A stretch of 64,000 nucleotides of DNA from a virus: the IMG/VR virus record IMGVR_UViG_3300025711_000239, positions 1-64,000 of that record; one strand, 5' to 3'. Made by a program: the position numbers and the translations under genes. Within the stretch, counting starts at the first letter, position 1, and every line of letters starts with the position of its first letter. This document shows positions 51,620-60,841 of this stretch, piece after piece. The notes under the pieces are model-generated. The model ran no database searches and was not told where the DNA came from. It saw only the letters and a program-made list of their open reading frames with translations.

Positions 51620-51796
51620 TTTTATCTCCCTGTACATTACATCATCAATAATACTCGCTGATTACTGGCTGTAAACAGTGGCAGACCGTTCCATTGATCA
51701 TCAATGACACTCCAATAAAAATTGGCATCAAAAATACGTGCTCTGCTGATAGTCCAGCAAAGACAAAAAACCCGCATAAAGCGGGTTTCGTTCGTT

Positions 51797-54514
51797 TTAG
51801 AGAGCGGCAATTATGTCGTTGACCGTTTTGCGCGTCTCACTTTTGCAGGATACAGATCGGCGTGTGGCCAATGGGGTGATCCTGAAACCATTGCTGATAT
51901 ACAGGTACAGAATGGCAGGCGCGCTGCTGTTTGTGATTACCACCTTCGCCCCACGGTCCCGCGCTGCAACCAGACACTCCACCAGCCGCACCTGATCCGC
52001 GAACGTGAAAGAGGTGCCGCTGTAGGCCGTAAACCCGGCTTCGTCCGGCAGAGGCTCATACGGCGGGTCACAAAACACTACGTCACCTTCACCCGCCTGC
52101 GCGATCACATCCTCAAATCCGGCACACATGAACGTCATTTCTTTCTGCATGCCGGTGAAGTGCGCCAGTTCATCCATCGGGAAGTAGTTCGCTTCACCCT
52201 TTTTATTCCAGCCCACGTTAAACAGGCCTTTTTGATTGTACCGGCACAAACCGTTGTAGCTGGTGCGCATTAGCGCGAGGAAAAGCGCTGCGTGGCGTAC
52301 AGCGTGTGCCTCGCGCCCGTTAAACTCGGTCCGGATTGCATCATGTGCCTTACCGGATATGCAGCCTCGCTCCAGCTGGTAGGCCGTCTTAATTACGGCA
52401 TCAGGATTGCCCTGCAACTGATTGAACAGGTTAATCAGGTCCGGGTTAACATCACCCAACAGGTTGCGCTTAAAGCCTGCGTTGATAAAGACCGTACCGC
52501 TGCCGACGAAGGGCTCAATGAGACGGTCGCCAGCAGGAAGCATTGCCAGCACTTCATCCAGTACAGAGTATTTACCGCCCGCCCATTTCAGGAATGAACG
52601 GGGGTATTTGTCGTCTGCAATCTTGCGCGCCGGCGCACGCTTTTTCTTTGCGGCAGGCGGAGCGGGGAGGGCAGCTGGCTGAGTCTCAATTTCGCCAGTC
52701 ACCAACATGATTTGATTAGCAATACGATTGCCAATCCAGCGCATGACCGGCACGGGCATAGAGTTACCGATCGCTTTATAGCGCGGACCATCAGCCGCCA
52801 GCCGGTGCGCCTCTTCTTCCGGCATATCAGGGTGCATCAGGCGGAGGTATGCCAGTTCATCAGCGGCAAGTATATTGCGCTTCTTTTCCGGGATCAGGGT
52901 CCAGCCATCCGGGAAGCCCTGCAGACGCTCACACTCCTTTGGAGTAAGACGGCGAACTTCGCAGTGACTGACTACAGACGGGAAGCCCTGGCCGGGTTTA
53001 CCTCCACCAGCTGACAGTGCGCCGGTGATCTGGCCATCACCATTGAATAACCGGAGCTCGCCACGGGTGTTTTCAGCAAACGCAGCATGCTCTACGCAGC
53101 GGGCCACGCAGGGAGCTGCGTCACCTTTGCCCGTTTCCCCGGATTCAGCGCTAAGCGCATGGCAAACATCAGCCATGTTGCCGCGGCCATTACGCGCTAT
53201 GCGAGTCTGGAAGCCGTAAGCCACTGCTGGTGGCGCGCCAGCATTAGCATGGCTTTCAGCATGCCCGCCTGCCCGTAAAGTTGGAGATATGCCCTCTACC
53301 GCATCCTGCCCGTAGTCTTTGGAAGAGAACGCCAATATGACATTCTCCTGCCCTTGATTGCATCCGATGGTATGAGCCAAGTTATTTAGTAGGTTTGGAT
53401 CCTGTGTGCCGTGAATAACGCGCACTGCAATACTTTCATGGTCAGCGCCAGATTTAGCCCTTAATGCTGAAATCCCTTCAGCAAATGAGCCATGTCCATT
53501 AGAAGAGAAAGCCACGACAGGCGTACCACGCCCAGTACCATCTTCTGACGCATCATGACCTTCTGCTGTAAGGGTGTGGCTTACCTCGCCAGTAGCGCTC
53601 TGCACTGCAAACGTCTCTACGTCAAAATCATTGCGCTGGCCTTTTGCGGTCAGGCACGCGGCTACGTTAAGCGCACCTGAGCAGTTACCGCCGCCAAATG
53701 CTGAAATTAAGTGACCGGCTGCGGCGTGGGAGAAGTCAGGACCACCGACTCCAGAGCCGTTAGCAGTAAGGGGGGCAACTGCCTGCCCCGTTTCTCTGCG
53801 CGGCGGAGAATCCCGGCGCACGCCGTCGAACTCAAGAAGTACTTCTGCGGGATCAACGTCGTTTCGAGCACTTGAGACAACGAACACACGGCGGCGGCGT
53901 TGGGCCACTCCGAAGTATTGGGCATCGAGCAGTCGCCAGGCGAGTTTGCGCTGTCGTCCAATAACACAACCAGACTTTGGCCACTTCGCCACATGCTTGC
54001 CGTCGCTTTTTTTCCATCGCCAGCCAGGGCCGTTTTTCCCTTGCTCAGGTCGTGGGCCTGGTTCAAACGCTTCATCTTCTCCAGCCATTCCGGCAAGGAA
54101 GTATCCAAAGGCGTTGTCGTCGGTGCTGAGGCTTCCCGGCACGTTTTCCCACAGGTGGACGGCTGGTGGTTCGCCGTTTGAGACTCGTTTTTCATCAATG
54201 GCATTCGCTAAATCTACATAGGCAAGGGTGAGTTGACCGCGAGGGTCGTCAAGGCTTTTACGGAGTCCGGCGATAGAGAACGCCTGGCACGGGGTGCCGC
54301 CAACCATCACAGCGGGGGCAAGGATAGAGCCAGCGCGAACGCCAGCGGCAATTTTGGTCATGTCGCCCAGGTTAGGGACGTCGGGATAGTGGTGTGCCAG
54401 CACGGCCGCGGGAAACTTTTCAATCTCCGCGAACCATGCCGCTTTCCATCCCAGCCCGTCCCACGCCACGCTGGCCGCTTCAATGCCGGAGCAAACGGAA
54501 CCATAGGTGATCAT
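51797..54514 (-). CDS. Fused cytosine-C5 and adenine-N6 DNA methyltransferase
   Basis: 905 residues. The first ~585 form a C5 methylase with the SAM motif, the catalytic Cys76 in GGTPCQAFS, ENV at 123-125 and QRRRR at 205-209; the long target-recognition part (about 240-570) carries repeated short units of the LTA/LRA-x-G type (TLTAEGHDASEDG, SPTLRAGGH, ALSAESGE). After a Lys/Pro linker, residues about 635-905 form a Dam-type enzyme (FLKWAGGK, DPPY at 816-819). I recall P1 Dmt as a comparable two-domain enzyme. It protects phage DNA from host restriction and may mark packaging or replication sites. It overlaps rdgC by ATGA. Confidence 0.9.
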   Translation of the reverse strand: MITYGSVCSGIEAASVAWDGLGWKAAWFAEIEKFPAAVLAHHYPDVPNLGDMTKIAAGVRAGSILAPAVMVGGTPCQAFSIAGLRKSLDDPRGQLTLAYVDLANAIDEKRVSNGEPPAVHLWENVPGSLSTDDNAFGYFLAGMAGEDEAFEPGPRPEQGKNGPGWRWKKSDGKHVAKWPKSGCVIGRQRKLAWRLLDAQYFGVAQRRRRVFVVSSARNDVDPAEVLLEFDGVRRDSPPRRETGQAVAPLTANGSGVGGPDFSHAAAGHLISAFGGGNCSGALNVAACLTAKGQRNDFDVETFAVQSATGEVSHTLTAEGHDASEDGTGRGTPVVAFSSNGHGSFAEGISALRAKSGADHESIAVRVIHGTQDPNLLNNLAHTIGCNQGQENVILAFSSKDYGQDAVEGISPTLRAGGHAESHANAGAPPAVAYGFQTRIARNGRGNMADVCHALSAESGETGKGDAAPCVARCVEHAAFAENTRGELRLFNGDGQITGALSAGGGKPGQGFPSVVSHCEVRRLTPKECERLQGFPDGWTLIPEKKRNILAADELAYLRLMHPDMPEEEAHRLAADGPRYKAIGNSMPVPVMRWIGNRIANQIMLVTGEIETQPAALPAPPAAKKKRAPARKIADDKYPRSFLKWAGGKYSVLDEVLAMLPAGDRLIEPFVGSGTVFINAGFKRNLLGDVNPDLINLFNQLQGNPDAVIKTAYQLERGCISGKAHDAIRTEFNGREAHAVRHAALFLALMRTSYNGLCRYNQKGLFNVGWNKKGEANYFPMDELAHFTGMQKEMTFMCAGFEDVIAQAGEGDVVFCDPPYEPLPDEAGFTAYSGTSFTFADQVRLVECLVAARDRGAKVVITNSSAPAILYLYISNGFRITPLATRRSVSCKSETRKTVNDIIAAL

Positions 54515-55419
54515 CGCTTCGCCTCGCCGCCCAGCGCTTCCACCAGCCCGGAGAAGAAGCTGGAAAACTCAGACGTAAAGAGCAGAAAATCAGCCAGCAT
54601 GCGTGCGCGCTGATCCTCGCGGTCGATATCATCATTCTGCTGGGTGAGCATGTCAGCGTACTTAATGCCCTTAATGCTCAGGTCATCGGATACGCGGCAG
54701 AAAATGCGCTCCTGCCAGTCCAGGCTAAGCTGCGTGACCAGCTTTCCGGCCTCGATGTGTGTACGCATTTCGTCGCTCAGCAAATCCTGTTTTTTGCAGC
54801 GGATTTTGCCGCCATCTTCCAGTATTGCCGCCAGCTCAGCCTCGTCGCCCAGCGCAAAACCGGCAGGTAGTTCTGCGGCGCGCAGCCATTCAGTCAGCGT
54901 CAGCTCAATAGGATTAGCGGCCATCATTGGAATAACCGGCAGTGAGCCGATGGTTTTGCGCAGTAGCGCCAGCATGTCTTCAGCAGATTTAGCGCTGGCT
55001 GCGTCAACGTAAATACGGCTGTTAACGCTGTCGATCCAGATGTACGACTCAGAGCGCCGTGAAAAAGCACGCGGCAGAAGCACACACAGCGCCTCGTCTC
55101 TCAGGCTGACTCTTTCACTGCGGCGCACCTTGCGCGCCTGCTCACGCTCAATTTTCTCCACTTTCTCGGCAACGTAATCATTGAGCGTTGCGACTGGCAT
55201 GATTTTGGTTTCATGCTGACAGCACAGCAGGTACTGACCGTTCTCAGCCAGTAACATGCTGTCAGACGTCACATTGATCCAGCCTGATTTAGCCATGTCT
55301 TGCGCAGCACAGGGAGAAAACGCCATAGTCTGCAGCTGCTGCTCCAGTTCCTCCGCATCGAGCGGAATGTCCCGGTTCAGGCTGTAGACCATGACGTTTT
55401 TAAAGAAGGGGGATTTCAT
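54511..55419 (-). CDS. rdgC: RdgC-like recombination-associated protein
   Basis: 302 residues, the E. coli RdgC length. Family blocks FFKNVMVYSLNRDIPLDAEE, LLCCQHETKIMPVATLNDYV and ERVSLRDEALCVLLPRAFSR are clear, as are the C-terminal RIFCRVSDDLSIKGIKYAD and ADFLLFTSEFSSFF. RdgC forms a ring on DNA and restrains RecA. A phage copy coupled to the methylase may control RecA use during lytic replication or counter host RecA-dependent induction. It is divergent in orientation to nothing nearby and follows an AT-rich 64-base gap. Confidence 0.93.
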   Translation of the reverse strand: MKSPFFKNVMVYSLNRDIPLDAEELEQQLQTMAFSPCAAQDMAKSGWINVTSDSMLLAENGQYLLCCQHETKIMPVATLNDYVAEKVEKIEREQARKVRRSERVSLRDEALCVLLPRAFSRRSESYIWIDSVNSRIYVDAASAKSAEDMLALLRKTIGSLPVIPMMAANPIELTLTEWLRAAELPAGFALGDEAELAAILEDGGKIRCKKQDLLSDEMRTHIEAGKLVTQLSLDWQERIFCRVSDDLSIKGIKYADMLTQQNDDIDREDQRARMLADFLLFTSEFSSFFSGLVEALGGEAKR

Positions 55420-55483
55420 TCAGAAATGTCTCAACTAAAAGAGTTAATACATTCTAAATAAATTTTTATATTTAAGATAACCA

Positions 55484-56092
55484 TTACTGACTAAACTCGA
55501 ATTGCGCCGCGGTTGCGCTGAACGCTCCGCCAGACTGGAACACGATTTTCCCGCCTATCTTAATAGTCAGATTGCCGCCGACGTCGATTACCAGATTGCC
55601 CGGTCCCAGCAGGTAAATATCCCCGCCCTCATTCATCCCGATCCGCGAACCGCTGGCCGTATTGGCAATCTCATACCCGCCACCAGCAGACCGGATCTCC
55701 AATAGGTTATTGCGGTGCGACACAAAATCCGTAGTCGGATTCAGGGAAGGACGCGCTGGCGCATCGTCCACAGCTGGCGGCTCATACCCGCCACCCTGTC
55801 CGGAGGCTTCAGGCGCGACGCTTGGCACGCCGCCCGGTGCAGACTGCGCCGCGCCGGTGATTAGCGGGCGCCGGGTATCCGGATTGCCGCGGCCGTCTTT
55901 GTAAGGGAACTCCACCCATACCTGATCGCCAACGATACAGGGTATAAACGTGTTGCCGATCGGAAGCTGATATTCAGCCCAGGGCAGGGTATCCGCGTCC
56001 ACATCAGCCCACTGCGGAGTAAGGCGGATCTGCGCCCGCATATGGCCCAACGGGTCTTTAGTCGCCGTGATAATGGCACGCTGCTTACTCAC
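55484..56092 (-). CDS. Baseplate spike protein (gp5/gpV-like)
   Basis: 202 residues. The N-terminal OB-fold-like domain (GHMRAQIRLTPQWADVDADT, YQLPIGNTFIPCIVGDQVWV, PDTRRPLITGA) is followed by a Pro/Gly-rich linker and a beta-helix-like tail (GDIYLLGPGNLVIDVGGNLT, KIGGKIVFQSGG). This is the central puncturing spike, tipped by the PAAR protein at 48856. It overlaps the hub gene by ATGA-type spacing. Confidence 0.8.
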   Translation of the reverse strand: MSKQRAIITATKDPLGHMRAQIRLTPQWADVDADTLPWAEYQLPIGNTFIPCIVGDQVWVEFPYKDGRGNPDTRRPLITGAAQSAPGGVPSVAPEASGQGGGYEPPAVDDAPARPSLNPTTDFVSHRNNLLEIRSAGGGYEIANTASGSRIGMNEGGDIYLLGPGNLVIDVGGNLTIKIGGKIVFQSGGAFSATAAQFEFSQ

Positions 56093-57078
56093 TGATTGGG
56101 TACTCCTAAAATCATGCGCGTGGTGTAGCCAATCCGATCCTCATGGTGAATGACCGCAATGGCGATAAAGTTTTTGGGTAACGTTTCGTCTACTTGGTTT
56201 TCCGCGTCATAGCGGTGGATCTGCACGCCAATAACCATGCCTGCGGTGACGTCCGCGTTGCCGCTGACCTCAATATCCAGTTTGGGAACGATCACCCGCG
56301 CCATGTTTGTCAGCGTTGCCACGTCGGCGTCAGAAATGTATTTGACCGGCTTCGTCTTATCGCCCACGGCTACGTAGCCCTCTGTCATGGAATAGCCGAC
56401 ATACTGATAGTCCCGGCTGCTGGTGGCGGCGGCATCCTGATTGATGTTGCTCAGCTTGCTGATCGTGTAAGCCGCCTGGGGGTTGTTAGCCTCATAGACA
56501 AATGCTGCCTTTGTGCCGATTAGCTTTGCCATGTCCTTCATGCAGAACTTACCGCGGGCGCACCACACCAGCGCGCCATGATCGTCAGCTATCTGGCGCA
56601 GCACGCTGGACGGTTTCTCACCCATATTCAGGTGATAGGTCATCGCTTTGCGGAAGGCATCAGCCTCAATCGTCATTTTGCCAGCGAACTCTGCCATGAC
56701 GTCACCCGGCTGGCGGTCGGCATACAGTCGCACGCGAGCAGACGGGGTTTTGAGACGCTTCAAATCCGCTGACACGGCGATGATCCGCACCACGTCACCG
56801 CTGGCGGGCGCGGACGTCACGAAAAACGTCTCTGTGTACGCGCCGCGCTGCCCGGTCGGGTCGCCCAGCTCTGCCACCAGCTCAGCGCCATACCGGGCGC
56901 CCATTTCGTCCACCAGCTTTCCGGCTGGATCGTGCGTCTCCAGTACCAGCAGCGGCGCAGTCAGCGACGTTTTCTCGATGTAAATCACGGACGTTATCCA
57001 GCTGCGCGGCATTTCCGCGCCATTAAGCAGGACCGACTGCAGGAAGTACTGCATAGGCTTGTTTTGCTGATCAGCCAT
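56089..57078 (-). CDS. Baseplate hub protein (gp27/gpD-like)
   Basis: 329 residues: LNGAEMPRSWITSVIYIEKT, RQIADDHGALVWCARGKFCM, SSRDYQYVGYSMTEGYVAVG. The arrangement of beta domains and adjacency to the spike gene match hub proteins that connect tube and spike. The starts and stops overlap both neighbours, indicating tight coupling. Confidence 0.72.
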   Translation of the reverse strand: MADQQNKPMQYFLQSVLLNGAEMPRSWITSVIYIEKTSLTAPLLVLETHDPAGKLVDEMGARYGAELVAELGDPTGQRGAYTETFFVTSAPASGDVVRIIAVSADLKRLKTPSARVRLYADRQPGDVMAEFAGKMTIEADAFRKAMTYHLNMGEKPSSVLRQIADDHGALVWCARGKFCMKDMAKLIGTKAAFVYEANNPQAAYTISKLSNINQDAAATSSRDYQYVGYSMTEGYVAVGDKTKPVKYISDADVATLTNMARVIVPKLDIEVSGNADVTAGMVIGVQIHRYDAENQVDETLPKNFIAIAVIHHEDRIGYTTRMILGVPNQ

Positions 57079-57848
57079 CAGTTGCCTCCCGGTGCCAGCT
57101 GGGTGTCATAGCGGACGCTCCGGGCATCAACTTCATGCGCGGTCAGCACATCCACCATGACAATCAGCGACGCCTGGCAGGCGTAAATCCGATCCTGGGT
57201 GAACGGCGGCGACATATCGCTGAACATGATGGTTTTGGCGTCCTGAATGCTGCAGTTGATCTCAACGGGCCAGTGGACCAGCTTTTCCTGCGCCGTGAAG
57301 TTAGTGGTGAGCCGGGAGCGGAAGTTAGCGGCCAGCGTGTTGCACATCAGTGACAGCGTATCTTTGTCACTGGCAATCAGCGTGATGGAGTAATTGAGCG
57401 AGGCCTGTGTAGCCTCAATCTGGGCCAGCGGCATATCGCCTTGTGACGGGTCGGTAAACTGGCCCAGGTTGCGGTCTATCTCCTGGTCGTTGTTGTCATA
57501 GGTGATATCAAACCCGCGAGACAGGTTGATCAGCGGCAGGGCGTCACGGTTCAGGTCTGGCATGTCCGACGCCTTCACGCTGCGGCGTCCGGCGCCCGCC
57601 TGGCGCACGGCGCGCAGAAAATCCATGACGTCATCAAACTTGCCGACGAATACACGATCTTCCGGCTTTCGCGCCAGAAATGAGCTATAGCGCTGCTCAT
57701 GCTCCCGCGGCTTGGTTATGACGGCGCTGCTGAATACGTCATTCAGCGCCTTCGCTACGGCGGCGTCGGCGGCAGTAAAACCGGTACTCTCCACTTTTCC
57801 AGTGCGTGTAGTCACCCATTCACGGGTGCGGGAAAGCAGCTGATTCAT
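57078..57848 (-). CDS. Baseplate/tail protein, unidentified
   Basis: 256 residues (VAKALNDVFSSAVITKPREH, DITYDNNDQEIDRNLGQFTD, TRDI-free tail VDVLTAHEVDARSVRYDTQL). It overlaps the hub gene by one base and the upstream gene by four. The mixed alpha/beta layout and location suggest a baseplate or tail-terminator component. Exact family is not recognised. Confidence 0.6.
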   Translation of the reverse strand: MNQLLSRTREWVTTRTGKVESTGFTAADAAVAKALNDVFSSAVITKPREHEQRYSSFLARKPEDRVFVGKFDDVMDFLRAVRQAGAGRRSVKASDMPDLNRDALPLINLSRGFDITYDNNDQEIDRNLGQFTDPSQGDMPLAQIEATQASLNYSITLIASDKDTLSLMCNTLAANFRSRLTTNFTAQEKLVHWPVEINCSIQDAKTIMFSDMSPPFTQDRIYACQASLIVMVDVLTAHEVDARSVRYDTQLAPGGN

Positions 57849-58630
57849 TCGATCCGTCCGTTGCTGGTGGTGTCAAAATTGCGGGCAGGAATGCAGTAGT
57901 AAAGCGATCCGACATTCTGCGTACCGAAGCCGTAAATGCGGTGAACGTACCACCAGCGGCGTACCAGGTTGCCGCTGGCCATCTCTTCGTTCCACTCAAG
58001 GATTGAGCCAACCGGCACACCTTCAGCGGCGATGCGCAGGATCAGTACGTCGTCAGTAAATCCATCCTGTTCGCCATCGGCATCGAGCACCTGGAAACTT
58101 TCGCGCTCGTCCGGACAATCCAGCACCGTGACAATGACCGGATCAGCATCCTCATAGCTCAGGTGACGCTGGTTATTGTTGAGCTCGGTAAACGACGGCT
58201 GTTCAAAGCCCGTTTCATCGTCCACCTCGCCAACGTCGCGCATGTCCGGCAGGTATAGCAGCGCCTGAAACGCGCTGTAATCGCTCTCAATCGCTTTAAT
58301 CCAGTCGCGGCGGACCATGTTGTTAAACGAGGCGTGGCCTTTGTAGCGCGGCTTTAGCGCCGTGCTCTGTTCGCGTGCCGCGAGCGTGTCCGGGAGCGGG
58401 GCGCTCAGCGGGTCATGATCCTCACTGCTATTGCTGTTAGCGTCATCAGGACCGCCAGCGGTATCGCCATCGGGTGACGAGGCGGCGGTCGGCGCGGCGG
58501 CGTCCAGATCGATAACAGCGCTGCTGCTATCCGGCGTATCGACGGCGGAAGAGGGTTGCTCTGTTTCACTGCTGGTGGCCTCGTTGATCGTCGGTGGATT
58601 GTCGGCCAAAAATTCGTCGTACCGTCCCAT
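57845..58630 (-). CDS. Structural protein with disordered acidic N-terminus
   Basis: 261 residues. Residues about 10-90 are Ser/Asp/Pro-rich and probably disordered (DTPDSSSAVIDLDAAAPTAA). The folded part follows (GHASFNNMVRRDWIKAIESD, DVLILRIAAEGVPVGSILEW, RRWWYVHRIYGFGTQNVGSL). It is coupled to both neighbours. Tail or baseplate role from context only. Confidence 0.6.
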   Translation of the reverse strand: MGRYDEFLADNPPTINEATSSETEQPSSAVDTPDSSSAVIDLDAAAPTAASSPDGDTAGGPDDANSNSSEDHDPLSAPLPDTLAAREQSTALKPRYKGHASFNNMVRRDWIKAIESDYSAFQALLYLPDMRDVGEVDDETGFEQPSFTELNNNQRHLSYEDADPVIVTVLDCPDERESFQVLDADGEQDGFTDDVLILRIAAEGVPVGSILEWNEEMASGNLVRRWWYVHRIYGFGTQNVGSLYYCIPARNFDTTSNGRIE

Positions 58631-59847
58631 TACTGATTACCTGCTTTTGTCTGGTTTTTTGCGTATTCAATAAACATCTTCTCGGCTTGGGCGCGGGGCG
58701 TGCCGCTCAGCACCAGGGCGTCAATGAACGTCTGGCGCTGGATCTTCGCCTGGTCTGCCAGCTGCTGACGCAGAAGGGCGTTTTTGGCCTTTTCGTCCGC
58801 CAGTTCCGCCTGCTTCTTCGCGGCGCGGGTGCGCTGCGCTGCGGTCAGCTTCTTGGCACGGGTCAGCTGGCCGCGCAGTTTGTCGATCCGCCCGTCGTCG
58901 TTGTCCAGGCGCTTCGCAAGCGCGCCCATGCGCTTCTGATACTTCTCATGCTCACGCTTAACAGCGGCGACGTTCGTCTGCGAACTACGGTTGCGGTTGA
59001 ACTTCGCTTTGTCGGCGTCAGTGAAGTGCTCAGTGGTTTTGCGCGGGTCATCGCCATAGGCGTTGTTACTGGCGCTTTTATGCAATGCCTGGCCGATGCG
59101 CACCTGCCATGAGGCGGATTGCAGACGGGTGAAGGCGTGAATGACGTGCTTACAGGCGACGCCTTTCAGATTCGGGTTTTTCTCTTTGGGGTAGGCGTAC
59201 TCTTTTGGCGGGGCAAGCGCGAAATTGCCTGCTGTGGCGATGTAGCGATACCAGTACTGGTGACGGCCACAATCGCAATCAAAAGAGACGCGGCCAGCGC
59301 AGAGTCGCTTGGCAATTTTGGCTGCGCTGTCTTTGGCATCGGTGATTTCCTCTATCAGCTGATCCCACTCTTCAAAGCGGAATTTCACGCGGTGATGCTT
59401 ATCGAGCGAGGCGGCGGACGCCTCCACACTAACGGTCAGGACGTTATGTTTAAGCGTCGTGGGCGTGGCGCGCTTAATGCCACTTCCGTCATCTACCCGG
59501 TTGTTGGCGCGCTTAATGTCGATCTGCTGACTACCGGCCACCAGCTGCGCATACGTGATACCTGCCTGTGAAGAATTGAACTGCTGGCGGGCGCCGGCGC
59601 GATTTGCTTCGAACCCTTTCAGATCCTCTTTCGTGAAGAACGTGCCGGACTTCTTTTTGCCCAGGGCGATAATGTCGTCCAGCGCCTTGTTCTTCAGGGT
59701 CAGCGGGTTGAGCGTGCGCCGCGCTATGCGCCGGGATTTACGGCGGTCTTTATCAATCTGGTCAAAGACGCGGGAGAACTCTTTGGAGGAAAGCCCTGCC
59801 GTGTCGTAGCGCCCGGACCGTGTGCGGGCAAACGGAGTATCAGCCAC
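58630..59847 (-). CDS. SWIM-type zinc-finger protein of the virion operon
   Basis: 405 residues. A complete SWIM pattern is visible: Cys191-x-Cys193 (FDCDCGRH) and Cys232-x-His234 (GVACKHVIHAF), separated by 38 residues. The N-terminus is basic and helical, while the C-terminal 100 residues form a coiled coil (KRLDNDDGRIDKLRGQLTRA, AKKQAELADEKAKNALLRQQ). SWIM domains usually bind DNA or proteins. Within a baseplate operon this may be a structural or genome-end-binding protein. It overlaps its neighbours by one and eight bases. Confidence 0.7.
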   Translation of the reverse strand: MADTPFARTRSGRYDTAGLSSKEFSRVFDQIDKDRRKSRRIARRTLNPLTLKNKALDDIIALGKKKSGTFFTKEDLKGFEANRAGARQQFNSSQAGITYAQLVAGSQQIDIKRANNRVDDGSGIKRATPTTLKHNVLTVSVEASAASLDKHHRVKFRFEEWDQLIEEITDAKDSAAKIAKRLCAGRVSFDCDCGRHQYWYRYIATAGNFALAPPKEYAYPKEKNPNLKGVACKHVIHAFTRLQSASWQVRIGQALHKSASNNAYGDDPRKTTEHFTDADKAKFNRNRSSQTNVAAVKREHEKYQKRMGALAKRLDNDDGRIDKLRGQLTRAKKLTAAQRTRAAKKQAELADEKAKNALLRQQLADQAKIQRQTFIDALVLSGTPRAQAEKMFIEYAKNQTKAGNQ

Positions 59848-60172
59848 TGATTAGCTCCGGCTTGCCACCAGCAAAGTCGCGTATGCGCCCGCGCAGCCAC
59901 GCCATATCGGGCAGAGAAAGCGTCTGGCCTGCTGGCAGCGGCTCCATTTCTGACTCTATTCCGCATAACAGACGGAATACCCAGCGCAGATCGTCATTAC
60001 CTTCATAGGCGCGGTATGCCGCCAGGTCAGCGCGGAATATCTCGTCAAGACGGATGGTGTAGTCGCGGTTGTCTTCGTGGAATGAGGCGGATCGCTTGAT
60101 CACTTCCTGATGGAAGAGGCTGCGTAGCACCACGTCACTAATTGAGCGATCGTCAAGGCGGTTATAACTCAC
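59840..60172 (-). CDS. Small baseplate-operon protein
   Basis: 110 residues, helical (YNRLDDRSISDVVLRSLFHQ, DEIFRADLAAYRAYEGNDDL, WLRGRIRDFAGGKPELI). It overlaps the SWIM gene by eight bases and the first gene by four. No recognised motif. A tail or packaging role is inferred from the operon. Confidence 0.6.
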   Translation of the reverse strand: MSYNRLDDRSISDVVLRSLFHQEVIKRSASFHEDNRDYTIRLDEIFRADLAAYRAYEGNDDLRWVFRLLCGIESEMEPLPAGQTLSLPDMAWLRGRIRDFAGGKPELISG

Positions 60173-60822
60173 AGGATACGTTCCTCGTCACTGATTCGCT
60201 TGCCGGTCAGCGACTCCGGCACGGCTTCAGCGGCTTTGATTTTTTCATAGCCGATGATGCGTTTAAGCGTGTCCATAAGGGTCGGCTCCTGCTCTGCGGT
60301 CGCGGCGGTCATGGCATTGATGTAGTCCGCTGATGCCACGTTGTTGTAGCCCACAGCGAAGCAGCACAGAATGGTTAGTACCTGCTCCGGGCGTATCTCG
60401 CGCCAGTTGATCCGATAGACCTCTTCACCGCTGGCGTTGTATTCCACCTCAACGATGGAGTCTGGAATCTCAAATGCGCCCTTGTTCTCTGCTGGCAGCG
60501 CAATGTTGTCCTGCAGCAGGAGCTCGTTGTAACGCTCGATGCCAATGAGTACCGCTGCACGCCCGTCGCTTCCCCGCGTTTTTAGTGAGATATGGTTGCC
60601 GCCTACTTCGTTGGCCACTTTGCCGGTTGCTTCATCCACCAGCACCTTGAAGCCCTGTTTACGCAGTGCCTCAACGAAGGGGGCGAGTTTGGCCAGCTGC
60701 TTTCGCATGCCCTTTGGCAGCGTCTGCGGCTTTGACATAACGAGCGTGTGCTCTTCGTAAATGGCGGTGATCGCCATCGGCTGATTAGTGGAAAGACTGA
60801 TTACTGCGATTTTCTGTTTCAC
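60169..60822 (-). CDS. First gene of the baseplate operon, unidentified
   Basis: 217 residues: a beta-rich first half (IAVISLSTNQPMAITAIYEE, LVDEATGKVANEVGGNHISL), then IEVEYN-like IVEVEYNASGEEVYRINWRE and a helical tail. It lies directly behind the leader hairpin (60846-60864) and promoter-like motif (60959). No homologue is identified; it may be a late regulatory or maturation protein. Confidence 0.55.
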   Translation of the reverse strand: MKQKIAVISLSTNQPMAITAIYEEHTLVMSKPQTLPKGMRKQLAKLAPFVEALRKQGFKVLVDEATGKVANEVGGNHISLKTRGSDGRAAVLIGIERYNELLLQDNIALPAENKGAFEIPDSIVEVEYNASGEEVYRINWREIRPEQVLTILCCFAVGYNNVASADYINAMTAATAEQEPTLMDTLKRIIGYEKIKAAEAVPESLTGKRISDEERIL

Positions 60823-60841
60823 ATCTGTATCCCTGAAATGG

